Below, in pieces: positions 1 through 11,671 of a DNA stretch of 64,000 bases. The translations under genes were made by a program, and so were the position numbers. The first letter of the stretch is position 1. Every line of letters starts with the position of its first letter. Origin of the DNA: Cyanoderma ruficeps (taxonomy: Eukaryota; Chordata; Aves; Passeriformes; Timaliidae). The notes under the pieces are model-generated. The model ran no database searches and was not told the DNA's origin. It saw only the letters and a list, made by a program, of their open reading frames with translations. Location of the stretch: the NCBI GenBank assembly GCA_008694505.1, contig VZDJ01007749.1:4864941-4928940 (forward strand), written 5' to 3'.

Positions 1-3000
1 TTAATCCAGGAATGGCCAACATTTCTACATAACAGCCAAATGCATTTCTGAACCTTAATTTTGGCTTTGACATGTGATTCTGCAGGAAATGCCACGCATT
101 TGAAGCTGGCATCTGTCAGCTTTCCATCTGAATAACTAAAGACATGGTGACTAAAATTTATTTTATCTATGCATCATGGCTCTTGGCTTCAGCAGTTGCC
201 AGTGCAGAATCCAGCATCTTTTGACAAATCATACATGTGGAGAAGATTTTCCAAAGGTACAAGAAGGAATTTAGAGTCCATTTTTCATTGAGCAAAACTT
301 AGGTGCTTAGTCCCTTTTCTCTGCTTTGATTCTAAAATAGAGCAAAGAATATTTTGCCCTGTGACAGTAAAACTAGAAATAATTACTATAATTTGAGCAG
401 ACATAGATGACCTGAGAATTAATTTGAAATGCTTGATCATTTTGACCAGATCTGTTGGAAAACCTTGGAGGCAGAGTACAGGAAAACAATGTTCTCAAGG
501 AAGTTCACTTCCTGCAAATCTAATGGAAGGAATCTGAAAATCATTATGTGAAGCCGACTTGGAAAATTGGCTCTTAAAACTCTTTGAACGCTCCACTGTT
601 TGATTTGTTTTCAGTCCCTTGTGGTAGGAAAGCTTACCTCTGGTCTTCCATGTTCCCAGGCTGGTAAACTATTGAACACTTGCTGTTCTAAATGAGAAAA
701 TGCTGTGATTATAGGACATGATAGGACATGAAAATATACTGTTGCTTGGGTTGCCTTGAAACTGATCTAGAAACTGCAGCAATAGCAGAATACAGTGGGT
801 TTTTTTCCTAAGTAGATGGGAACTGGTTTCTTAACACAATATCATGTCCACTGAGAAATGCTCTCACTCATGAGAATTTTGATAATAAGTTCAAGTTCTT
901 ACACTGATGTATGAAACTCTTCTAATCTTCACGGGAACTATGGTGCAAAGGAATTAAAATCACCCTGGCTCACTGTTGCCCCGAGCAGTTGACAATTTGG
1001 GGCCTTAAACCTTAGGTCTGCTCATGCCAGAGCTCTGCATGCAGCACCTGCTCTCTTAGCTGTGCCTGTACAGCCCCAGGAACTGACCCACACAGGGTGT
1101 AAAAGAAAAGGTGCACCATGTTGTGAAAGCAGGAATAATTTGGCTAAGTGTTCTCATTTAACACTGATCGTTTCTTCCGTCCTGGAATTCATCTCATTCC
1201 ATAAACCAGGCCACTTTACAGGACATGCTCTTAACTTCTCCCAGATTAACTCTGACCACTCACTCTATCATTACCTGATGTATAACCTGAATATATAAAC
1301 ATCTACTTTGGTGACTCTAAATATAAATATCTGCTTTACTGAAACTGTACGTGATACCAGTAGGAAAGGAGAGCTGAAAACATCTGGGCTCTCTTCCTAG
1401 TTCTGTCCCTAAGTTAGGACTATGACCTTGAGCAAATTGCCTTGGCCAAAATTTTCAAGTCCATATTTAGACACCAAAATAAATAAGCTGATTTTCAAAG
1501 GCACCAGCCAAGCACAGCTTCTATCAACAAAACTCTAATCACCAATAGACTCTAGCGATTACTGTACTTGAAGTATCTAAGTAAAACAAGCCATGACCCT
1601 CTTGCCATCTGTTACAGGGAAGAAAGTTCTCCACTGATCCATAGACAACCTGTGTGTCTAAGCTGCCCAGCTTGCAGTGACTACATTACTTTCCCTTTTT
1701 ACACAGATTAGGCCACACTCCCACTCATGAGGCAATGTCAAACATGCCAAGTCCAGCTGGGAGAGATCTGAGGAAATGCTTTTATATCCTTTGCATACAT
1801 TTGAAAGGAGAAAGATGAAGCAGAAAGAAAAGGAAGTTATTTAGAAAGAGTAAAAGAATCACAGGAAAGGAAAAATGAGAAAAGATGAATGGGGGTGGCA
1901 ATAAAACACTACAGAAAGAGGAACAAAAGAGTGGACAGGGAGGGACAAGAATGGGAAAATCAGAAAGTATGATGATAATATGCCTAACAGGTAATCACAC
2001 ACTAAGGAGTGGACAGATTTAGACACTCTGCTTCCCTAAAGTGCAGGTCCAGAAAGCACACAGCGAGGATCCACATGCCTATGATGTGTCTCAAGCAGCA
2101 GTCATGCACTTGGAGTTGGTTGGATGCTGCTGCTCCCTACCATTTCCAGTCATGCTCTACTAAAGCCATGGTACCCCGGGTACAGGAGCTTCCTTGCTGA
2201 AAAAGGCCTCAGTGAGTGTCCCTGGTTGGCTGTTTGCCACGGCCAAAACTCTTCACGTCTACCTGCCTAAGCCACTTTGCATCCTGACACCAAGTCATCC
2301 CAGCCACTTGCCCCTTGCATCCCTGGCACCTGACCCCCTGCTTGGGCTCACCCCAAGCAGGATCATCCTGCTGTTATTAGTGGCCCCCTGTGTCTGCTGC
2401 TGCTGTGGAAATTGTAACTCAGACCTTGCCAGCTCTTTGAAATCCTCACAGTTCGGACACTGAATTCTTTTCATCTGCAAATCTAGAAGGTGGAAGGGGC
2501 AATTCTTGCCCAACAGAAAAAAAAAAAAAAAAAAGACTGCTCATTATAAAAGTCCTTAAAAGAACTATTTAATCTATACATTTATAAATGATCAAGCACC
2601 ATGTTTGATGTTAATATTTTTAGGGAAATCAAGCCAGTAAATCAGGAAGTGCTGTCGCCAAGGTCTTGGAACAGGTTTCTTATGTCTAAAAGCTGGGAAT
2701 CTCACTGGACTCTCTGCAGATAGAGCATGGATACAGGAGATCAACCATGAGCAGTTTCTTCCAAGCTGCCCAACTTAGTAATGTTTGGAAAGAAAAAGCA
2801 TAAAAAGAGAAAAACTAGTGTTCCTCTTCTGACATATTTGGATTAAAACCAGGATTTCAGAGCTTGCTTCACAAAAATTTACTCAGAATCCAAGGCTACA
2901 GCAAATCCAGCTTGAATTGACCCACCAATGGTTTAGACTGCAAGATCTTCTGGAGCATTTTGTGGTTCCTGCACAACCAACCACTCATCTTTGTGCTCCA

Positions 3001-6000
3001 GGGAAAGCAGAACCTGAGGCAAGGATGCTAAATTCTGTCCAGGGCTCACCTCAGTACTGTTGCAACAGGAGTCACTGTGTACAGTGAGGACACCTGTGGA
3101 GCACAGAGGCTCTCGAGGACACTGGAGTTGTTCAGTAAAACTAATGTGTGTTGTACCTGGGAATGGGAAAACTTTACAAGCCCTGAATGGTTTGATATTT
3201 CATACTGGTAACAAGCACACCTGGTGCCTGATAAATCCAATGTCTCAGGTGGCCAGGTGCTCTCCTCCTCAGCAGGACAAACCAGACTGTGCCAGATGGT
3301 TTCTCCATCTCCCTCTCTCTCTCAGGGAGCTGCCTTAATTATAGTTAGTGCTGTGCCACCTATGCATTAAGTCCCTTCAGCTTCTACACACATGGGGTTA
3401 AAGCACGGATAAGTGTTAAGATAATGTGTACATTCAGGAAACAATGAAGTCACCCACATTGCAGGACACCTTGCCCTAGTTTTGTCCAAAGTGTGTCACA
3501 CCAACAGTGGTTGCATTGTGACAAGCTAGCAATAAACCTAACAATCCTATGTATCACCAAGGGATTCTCCACACCTGCAACTACTCCAAAAAAACCCAAG
3601 GTTTAAAACCTCACCCTGCCCAGAGGTGAGTGATGAGGAAGCTCATGGATTCATCACTTTATAAATCAAGTTTATGTAAAGTATGTTGCAATAAGGCTAC
3701 TTTTTCCTCCCATACTTTTCAGCATTGCTATTTTAGATTGCAGTTTCCTGTGTGTTTTAATAAAATTCCAGTTTTCATCCAAGTATAACTTGATGAAGAT
3801 GACAAGAAAAATGAATCATGCTCCAGCATTAATACCAATGCTACATTCCCCATTTCCTATCTGACATAAAATGCAGAAGAAAAGAAAAGCAAATTTCTAT
3901 CATATATATAGCTAGATACATTTGGTTAAACATGTTGTATTGACCAACGTTGTGCTGATTTGGTTAAATCTGTTGTATTGATTAATAAAAATACATTCCA
4001 ACTTCAATGCCCGGCTATTTTTACCTTGAAAGTCAACATATTAGTCCCTTATTAGTCTATGAATGAGAAGCAGCATGACAAAAACAAGTAAAAAGAATAG
4101 AGAGAAAAGAAGGGTAAATTGTCAATTTAAATCAAGACTTGCTGCTTGCTGACTGGTACTATGACATTTAAATCTGTGTATCTGTCTAGGTTTTTCTATT
4201 TGTTTTTTTATATTAGAAACATTTTAATGCTCAGACCTTTCAAAAGAAAGTCCCATAATGCCCACACTGTGTCCTGTGGCATACTGAAGCTCGTAAACAG
4301 ATTGCCAGATGAAGGCAAAGATTAAAAGATAGCAAAGGGTTGCCAGGCTGGAAGCCTGAATTAAATCCATTAAGGTGTATTTGAATAGGCAGATAAGTAA
4401 GGAAGAGCAAGCTGAGCTGATGAGTTTCTTCAGAGAGAAGAAACCACGGTGAGAGTTGCCATGCATGGCAAAGCTCAGGCCACCTGCTACTCACCTCCAG
4501 AGACTATTGAAGTCCTGTTGGGAGTTTACCCATCAAGGGACATCCTGCTGTGATAAATCAAACTAAAGTGACAAGGGAGTTCCTCAGCCATAAGGTCATT
4601 TAATAAAGTAAGGGAAGACTCACACGTGGAAGTGTAAATACCCCGCACACTTGTTCAACCTGGTGCTAAAGAGCTGTTGAAGTGGATATGGAGGACGCAA
4701 AATAAAAGAAAGATGGAAGGATTTCAGAGTCTGTTAACCTGCTCCCTAGGTCCTGAGGGTGGTTTTCCATCTGCTCTAGCAACATAATTAAACGTTTGTG
4801 AACTAATGACAGTATGTGGCTTTTGTCACCAAAAGAACAGACAGTGGTAAACAAAACCCTATTTACAAGAGGTAGGGAGGAGGGAAATGTGATTCTGCTG
4901 TTGAAATTAGAGATAAACAAAATCACACCACTTAGCTAAAGAGCCTGTCTAGACAGAGAAAGAACAAAAACAAATGACAAAAGCTTGATGTTATTCGAGA
5001 GAGAGAGAGGGAAAAATTATTTTGTAGCTAGGCAAAAGTCATCACACTGAAGCATGTCAAGACTACAATGTTGAGATCACTGAATATTACCTATTTTACA
5101 CTACAGAGTAAGACAATCCAACCAGAGAGATCTAAGGCCTTCTTAATTTTGAAAAACCTGGCAAGAATCAAGAGTACAAACATCTTAGGAAATCAGTAAG
5201 AAAACCAACAGATTTTCATCCTAGAAGTGCAAGAGCTGCAAGCATACACTGAGGCTTCACCTATATGGTAGATCTACTCTGCTGCACATACATCAGTGAA
5301 ACTTAATTTAAATGAAAGTGATTTTAATTATTCCACAGTAAAATCCTGCTTTGAAATAGGTTGTCCACAGGAAAAGTAGTTGCAGAAAAGGCAGGATGGA
5401 ACAATAACTCTATGACACTCATGCCAAACAAATTCTGCACCAACATGGCCCTAGAGAGGAGAGAGTGTGTTTAAAGGTAAAAAAACTAACATCCTTCAGC
5501 AACAGTAGGATTTCTTTCTTCCAGCAGTGAATCTGAACCACTCTGAGCTGAGAACTTTTATGTAATTTTCCAAGTAGCATAATTGTTACAGCCAATTTAA
5601 AATCACAGATTATCTACAATGCATCAGCTAGGTAAATGAAGAAATTCTGTCTTGAAAGGTCTCTCAGTGACTACAGATAACCAGGAATTTTCCCTTTTTG
5701 TGGGATGAAGTGGGAGAAGGCAGATAGCATGTGTACAGCCAGATGCTGCTCCACACTGAGCAGGCACTCCTGAAAAGTGAAACAGAGCAAAACAATTGTG
5801 GATGAATAAAATGGCAGGGAGCAAGACAGGATGTGTGCAGGGTATGAAGTAACCCACGGAGTCTGAATACACGGGAATACAAGGAGTTAAAGATGGAGAG
5901 GCAGGGTCAGGACTGTCAAATGGAGCAGATAGTGCCTTCTTGGCAGCTGGGACATTAATTCCTTTTAAACATAAAAGTCAGCAGATTACTGAGGTTTTGA

Positions 6001-6483
6001 TCAATGTAATGTCAGACTGAACCTTGCAATGCCCTAATTATTTTTGGCTGGTTTTGGAGTTGTTTGCTGTTCTAAGACATCACTGCTGCTTCATTCATGA
6101 GATTGCAGGTAGAGGTGCAAACCTTTGAAGGCAAGTGGTCCCTGGTTCCCTCTGAACAGTTACATTTCCATAATTACCATAATCTTCTTCTTCCTCATAT
6201 CCCTGCTGCTCATTGAGGTCAGTCCTGCCAGTCAGGGGCAAAGGATGAAGGCACAGGAGGATGAGGATGGTTGGCAATGCTGGGTATCAAACAGCTGTGG
6301 AGGGAACACTAAGATAAAGGGTAGAGAAGAGGTGGACAGCAGGCACCTGCTACAGTGTTTCTGGCCTGTTGTCTGGAAGCAATGAACCCCTAAAGGATAG
6401 TCTTTGGATAACGTCTGTATGGATATCTGGGAATTGGTTTTGTTATAAATACGGTGAGCCAAATTGTAATAATTAAAAATAAA
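1..6483. other. Intergenic region, no gene seen
   Basis: No open frame here is longer than about 90 codons, and none carries a protein motif I recognise or joins to another by plausible splice sites. The only visible structure is minor: an A tract at 2517-2534, a short GA run near 5000-5010, and a duplicated 10-bp unit around 713-730. The last roughly 100 bases before 6484 may be the tail of the older LTR that the provirus split, because they directly follow the target duplication. Confidence 0.6.
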
Positions 6484-6488
6484 ATTTA
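6484..6488. repeat. Target site duplication, low-coordinate copy (ATTTA)
   Basis: The five bases ATTTA directly precede the TG of the first LTR. The same five bases directly follow the CA of the second LTR at 12204-12208. A 5-bp duplication is the usual size for ERVL-class integration; ERVK elements typically give 6 bp and gamma-like elements 4 bp. Confidence 0.8.
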
Positions 6489-6598
6489 TGTAGTGGTTTG
6501 AAAACAAACCAAGTGAGAGGCTCCAAGTCAGAAAATATAATTTAATAGGAAGAAAGAAAAAAAAAAGGTAGAATAAAAATAAATCAAATAATACAAAA
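6489..6598 (-). repeat. 3' LTR of provirus, cut by assembly gap
   Basis: These 110 bases match the start of the copy at 11672 almost base for base, including the opening TGTAGTGG, up to where the N run begins. On the minus strand this is the end of the 3' LTR (U5 and part of R). If it is as long as its partner (532 bp), it would run to about 7020, inside the gap. The A run is 10 bases here and 7 in the partner. Confidence 0.9.
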
Positions 6599-7271
6599 NN
6601 NNNNNNNNNNNNNNNNNNNNNNNNNNNNNNNNNNNNNNNNNNNNNNNNNNNNNNNNNNNNNNNNNNNNNNNNNNNNNNNNNNNNNNNNNNNNNNNNNNNN
6701 NNNNNNNNNNNNNNNNNNNNNNNNNNNNNNNNNNNNNNNNNNNNNNNNNNNNNNNNNNNNNNNNNNNNNNNNNNNNNNNNNNNNNNNNNNNNNNNNNNNN
6801 NNNNNNNNNNNNNNNNNNNNNNNNNNNNNNNNNNNNNNNNNNNNNNNNNNNNNNNNNNNNNNNNNNNNNNNNNNNNNNNNNNNNNNNNNNNNNNNNNNNN
6901 NNNNNNNNNNNNNNNNNNNNNNNNNNNNNNNNNNNNNNNNNNNNNNNNNNNNNNNNNNNNNNNNNNNNNNNNNNNNNNNNNNNNNNNNNNNNNNNNNNNN
7001 NNNNNNNNNNNNNNNNNNNNNNNNNNNNNNNNNNNNNNNNNNNNNNNNNNNNNNNNNNNNNNNNNNNNNNNNNNNNNNNNNNNNNNNNNNNNNNNNNNNN
7101 NNNNNNNNNNNNNNNNNNNNNNNNNNNNNNNNNNNNNNNNNNNNNNNNNNNNNNNNNNNNNNNNNNNNNNNNNNNNNNNNNNNNNNNNNNNNNNNNNNNN
7201 NNNNNNNNNNNNNNNNNNNNNNNNNNNNNNNNNNNNNNNNNNNNNNNNNNNNNNNNNNNNNNNNNNNNNNN
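6599..7271. other. Assembly gap (673 N)
   Basis: A run of N falls inside the provirus, between integrase and the 3' LTR. It removes most of the 3' LTR, the polypurine tract, the rest of integrase and anything between. If the N count reflects true size, only about 250 bases remain besides the LTR, too few to finish integrase and hold an env gene. The count may be nominal. Confidence 1.
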
Positions 7272-8660
7272 TAGCGCTTTCCTTGACGGGTTTGGGGAAG
7301 GGTGATGTAGTCAATTTGCCAGGCTTCCCCATACCTGTACTTCAGCCATCGTCCACCATACCACAGAGGCTTCACTCGCTTGGCCTGTTTGATTGCAGCG
7401 CAGGTCTCACAGTTGTGGATGACCTGTGAGATACAGTCCATAGTAAGGTCCATCCCTTGGTCATGGGTCCATCGGTATGTTGCATCTCTTCCCTGATGAC
7501 CAGAGGCATCATGGGCTCAATGAGCTAGGAACAATTCTCCCTTGTGCTGCCAGTCTAGATCCACCTGTGATACTTCCACCTTGGCAGCTTTGTCCACCTG
7601 CTCGTTGTTGCGATGCTCCTCATTAGCCCGGCTCTTGGGTACATGCGCGTCCACGTGTCGAACTTTCACGGTCAGCCTCTCTACTCGGGCGGCGATGTCC
7701 TGNTGCCAGTTGGCCTTTTTCCAGCAATCCAGCCATCCCCACAGAACATTAGCTACCATCCACAAGTCAGTGTAGAGATAGAGCCTTGGCCACTTCTCTC
7801 ATTCAACAATATCCAAAGCCAGCTGGACAGCTTTAAGCTCTGCAACCTGACTCGATCCACCTTGTCCCTCGGTAGCCAGTGCAACTCGTCATGTGGGGCT
7901 CCATACTGCAGCTTTCCATTTCCGGTTAGCGCCTACAATTTGGCAGGAGCCATCTGTGAAGAGAGCATATCGTCTTTCAGTCTCTGGTGGCTCATTATAT
8001 GGTGGGGCTTCCTCACCACGTGTTACTTGCTTTTCCTCTTCTTCAGATGATAATCCAAAAGTCTCACCTTCTGGCCAGTTTGTTATGATTTCCAGAATCC
8101 CAGGGCGATTTGGGTTTTCAATACAGGCGCGCTGTGTGATGAGGGCAATCCATTTGCTCCAAATGGTGTCAGTGGCGTGATGCATGGAAGGAACCTTTCC
8201 CTTGAACATCCACCCCAGCACCGGTAGTCAGGGTGCCAAAAGCAGCTGTGTTTCAGTGCCAATCACTTCTGAGGCGGCTTGAACTCCTTCATAGGCAGCT
8301 AAGATCTCCTCCTCTGTGGGGGTGTAATTGGCTTCAGAGCCTCTGTAACTTCAGCTCCAGAATCCCAATGGCCGGCCTCGAGTCTCCCCAGGCACTGTCT
8401 GCCAAAGGCTCCAGGACAAACCATTGCTCCCGGCTGCAGAATAAAGCACATTCCTCACATCTGGTACCATCCTGACTGGGCCAAGGGCTACTGCGTGAGC
8501 AATCTCTAGCTTGATCTGAACAAAGGCTTGTTGCTGTTCAGGGCCCCAGTGGAAATCGTTCTTCTTACGGGTAACCAGGTAGAGAGGGTTCACGATCTGA
8601 CTGTACTCAGGAATGTGCATCCTCCAAAAACCTATGGCACTTAGGAAAGCTTGTGTTCTT
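7272..8660 (-). pseudogene. pol: ERVL-like pol: RT connection, RNase H, integrase N-terminus (broken)
   Basis: This is the second half of pol in one frame, shifted relative to the upstream part by an indel near 8655-8665. In order it holds the RT thumb/connection, an RNase H domain with the acidic motif FTDGSC (about 7950-7975) and a late AHV segment with conserved acidic and basic residues near 7600-7640. An integrase zinc-binding region follows, with a CxxC at about 7400, and the first catalytic Asp in a WQIDY context near 7300-7320. In-frame TGA stops lie at 8351-8353, 8228-8230, 7889-7891, 7799-7801 and 7517-7519, so no functional enzyme can be made. The remaining integrase is lost in the gap. 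Confidence 0.85.
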
Positions 8661-9819
8661 TCTTGTTGGTAGGTGGGGACATGGCAGTGATCTTGTTGAT
8701 TATTTCTGTGGAGATTTGGCAATGTCCATCTTGCCACTTGACTCCCAGGAACTGGATTTCTTGAGCCGGTCCCTTAACCTTACTTCGTTGAAGGGCAAAA
8801 CCATTAAACAGAATTTGCATAATCTTCTCTCCCTTCTTGAAGACCTCCCCTGGGGTGTTTCCCCATATGATGATGTCATCGATGTACTGCAGATGTTCTG
8901 GAGCCTCACCCTTCTCCAGTGCAGCCTGGATCAGTCCATGGCAGACGGTGGGGCTGTGTTTCCACTCCTGGGGCAGTCGGTTCCAGGTGTACTGCACGCC
9001 CCTCCAGGTAAAAGCAAACTGGGGCCTGCACTCTACTGCCAAAGGAATGGAGAAGAAGGCATTGGCAATATCGATGGTCGCATACCACTTTGCTGCCTTG
9101 GACTCCAGCTCGTACTGAAGCTCCAACATGTCTGGCACGGCAGCGCTCAGTGGTGGCGTGACTTCATTCAGACCACGGTAATCCACTGTCAGCCTCCATT
9201 CTCCACTGGACTTACGCACTGGCCATATAGGGCTGTTGAAAGGTGAATGAGCTTTACTGACCACCCCTTGGCTCTCCAGTTTACGAATCATCTCATGTAT
9301 GGGAGTCACTGAGTCTCTGTCAGTGCGGTATTGCCGACGGTGAACTGGTGCTGTGGCAATTGGGACCTGTTGTTCTTCCACTCTCAGCAATCCCACCACA
9401 GAGGGGTCATCTGAAAGACCAGGCAAAGTATTCAACTGTCTGATATCTTCTTTCTCCACTGCAGCTATCCCAAAAGCCCAACGATATCCTTTTGGGTCTT
9501 TGAAATATCCATTCCTGAGATAGTCTATGCCAAGGATGCATGGGGCCTTTGGGCCAGTCGCAATGGGGTGTTTTTGCCACCCTTTTCCAGTTAAACTCAC
9601 TTCTGCCTCTAACATAGTCAGTTGCTGGGATCCTCCTGTCACCCCAGAAATAGAAATGGGTTCTGCTCCCATATACCCCGATGGCATCATGGTACATTGG
9701 GAGCCAGTGTCAACCAATGCCGTATATTTTTGTGGGTCAGATGTGCCAGGCCATCGGATCCACACAGTCCAGTAGATCCGATTGTCCCTTTCCTCTCCCT
9801 GGCTAGAGGCAGGGCCCCC
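8641..9819 (-). pseudogene. pro-pol: ERVL-like protease and reverse transcriptase, open up to a frameshift
   Basis: The frame is open from just after the gag UAG down to a stop at 8641-8643. The aspartic protease appears first, with DTG at about 9703-9711. The reverse transcriptase follows, with a VDYRGLN-type motif near 9170-9195 and the catalytic YIDD box at 8875-8886, where most retroviruses have YVDD or YMDD. It is in the same frame as gag and has no start of its own, so expression would have depended on reading through the UAG. The stop at 8641 results from an indel near 8655-8665; the next frame continues the RT connection. Ordinary ERV remnants are not expected to be active. Confidence 0.88.
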
Positions 9820-9822
9820 CTA
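9820..9822 (-). promoter_or_regulatory. In-frame UAG between gag and protease, candidate readthrough stop
   Basis: The amber codon is the only barrier between gag and pro, which share a frame. The six bases after it are all G except the last, and G/C-rich sequence able to pair follows within 30 bases. Gammaretroviruses use exactly this arrangement (in-frame UAG followed by G-rich sequence and a pseudoknot). Readthrough in this family is an inference from layout. Confidence 0.5.
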
Positions 9823-10949
9823 TTCCTGGTCATGGCATACATTATTCTCTTCCTGTAAATATGTTCCTGAGGTCCCTTCAAGGGGATCAGTCATATCATC
9901 ATTCCTGTACTGTCTGGAGTTCTGTGCACGAGAGACTGGAGCAGCATTGATTCTAGATGGGCTTCTTGTGGTAGGTGTTCCTCTTTTCAGCTCACGTACC
10001 CGGGCTGCTAAGGCGGAGGTGGGTTTTCCATCCCACTTTGTCATGTCCTCTCCGTGCTCTCGAAGGAAAGACCAGAGGTTACCTCGTGGTGTGTATCCTC
10101 TCTCCCTGGCTGGGGGGCGCCTACTCCTAATGGCAGAGACTCTCGTCGGTTCTGGTGAGATATGGTAAATTTCTTCCTTAAGTTCTTTTTTCAGTTTCTG
10201 AGGGCCTTCTTCAATCAAGCTCCGGACTTGCTCAGCCAGTTTTGTTTCCACAGATGAGACATGGGTAGGAACTGGGCCGGTGACAGTGTCCTCATAAATT
10301 CTTAGTTTATTAGCCAAGACACCCACCCTGTCCTCACCTTCCCTCCATTGCAGTGTTGCCAGGTAACGTGAGTACATCTCTGGTCCAAGCCGTGCAAATC
10401 TCAACCACATCCGTGATGTGCACTGGACACCATCTGGGCATTTAGGAAATCTCTCGTCTTCTGAAAAAATGATCTCCAGCACAGGCAATTCCCTCAGGCA
10501 TTGGATACCTTGTTATATTGTGCTCCATTTTCCTTGGTGCACTTGGAGGTCTTCTTTACAAAGGTATCTGTCCTTCACACTTGTTAGCAGTCGCTGCCAG
10601 AGGCTGAGAGGTTCTTGGGTTTTCCCAATCCCCTGGTCAATGACCATATCCTGGGATAGTGATCCTAGTTGCCTGGCCTCAATGCCATCCAGAATGGTGT
10701 CATTGGCTGCAGCGTCCCAGATGCGAAGCAACCAGGTCAGGATGGACTCATTGGTCTGGCGGGTGAACTCCCTTCGCAGGTCACACAGCTCACCCAGAGA
10801 TAGAGAGCGAGTGATGATCTCTGTCTCTGTCTCTTCTGCTGGGTGCATAGGTCCTGCTGCATCCTCGTCAGTCACTATGCAGACTGATTTGCTCTTTGAT
10901 TTCTTCTTCTGAACGGTGGCAACTGCTACTGGTTTAGGCTGATCCTGTT

Positions 10950-11120
10950 TGGTGACAGTTTGTGTGGAGATGGTTCCTTTCTCCTCTGTGACAGTCTGAA
11001 CAGATGTGGACACTGTTGCCTCACTTTTGTCTTCTTTCTCCTCTGTGATGGTCTGTGTAGATGAGAACAGTGTTGCCTTGCCTTTGGTTCCCTTCTCCTT
11101 TGTGACAGTCTGTGTAGACG
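10950..11120 (-). repeat. Degenerate 57-bp repeats inside gag
   Basis: The plus-strand words TGACAGTCTG, TGATGGTCTG, TGACAGTCTG and TGACAGTTTG start at 11103, 11046, 10989 and 10953. The first three are spaced exactly 57 bp (19 codons) apart, the last 36 bp. Each encodes a TQTVT or TQTIT-like motif followed by charged residues, so the repeat is kept at protein level. Confidence 0.75.
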
Positions 11121-11647
11121 CTTTGCTTCTTTTTCCCTCTTCCTTAAGAACATGCTGCACCACACCATGTAGTGTTTTGATTCTAAGCATGGTGCGGGCC
11201 GTGCAGAGGAGACAAAGCAGGACTAACAACAATATCATGCTGTCCTTGGCATCCAGAGGATAATCAATATTTTCAAAAACTGCTGTGCCATTCCTGAAAA
11301 ACTGGAAAAAATCATTCTTTACCCCTCCCCACAGGGGCTGGGTAAAGGATTGTTGACACCCCAGACGTAGCATCCTAGACGAGAACAAGAATACAGAACT
11401 GGGTATATATTCCGAATGATGTTCATTGCCTCAGAGTTTATCAAGCAATGGACATAATAGATCACTAAAGCAATTTTAGCACCATACCCTGGTCTACGCA
11501 GGAGCATTAAGACCGGCAGATAGTGCCCCCTGTGCGGAAAAATATAGAGAAATAGGTATAGGACCCATGTAAGCGTGCTGAGCATCATAGCGAACAGATG
11601 TCTCCTTCAATGCAAAATTGGAATTCTGACTTTTCTTAGTGCCTCGG

Positions 11648-11665
11648 GCCCCACATTGGGCGCCA
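11648..11665 (-). other. Primer binding site, tRNA-Lys type
   Basis: On the minus strand the 18 bases begin TGGCGCCCAA and end GTGGGGC, the form complementary to the 3' end of tRNA-Lys(1,2), with one likely mismatch. It begins six bases downstream of the end of the 5' LTR, the expected position. Confidence 0.85.
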
Positions 11666-11671
11666 AAAATA

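Larger units (their letters stand above)
9820..11373 (-). pseudogene. gag: ERVL-like gag, interrupted by one ochre codon
   Basis: One continuous minus-strand frame runs from around 11373 (an ATG; the frame is open a little further up) to a UAG at 9820-9822, broken by a single TAA at 10513-10515. Near the N-terminus lies a short hydrophobic run rich in Leu. It is followed by a Lys/Glu/Thr-rich stretch with four copies of a TQTVT-like motif (about 10940-11120). The C-terminal part is charged, with Arg-rich segments. I see no CCHC zinc knuckle. The identity as gag comes from its position between the primer binding site and protease; the sequence itself diverges greatly from well-known Gags. Confidence 0.75.

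Noticed and set aside
2009..2513. Small open frames on both strands near 2-2.5 kb
   Set aside because: Low-complexity Leu/Pro/Cys-rich products, with no conservation that I can recognise.
6232..7453. Long open frames (366 and 289 codons) on the minus strand
   Set aside because: They owe their length to 673 N. Only the first part of one (7272-7453) is real coding, the integrase start.
8653..9246. 197-codon plus-strand open frame
   Set aside because: It lies antisense to the reverse transcriptase and has no motif; it is a shadow of the real frame.
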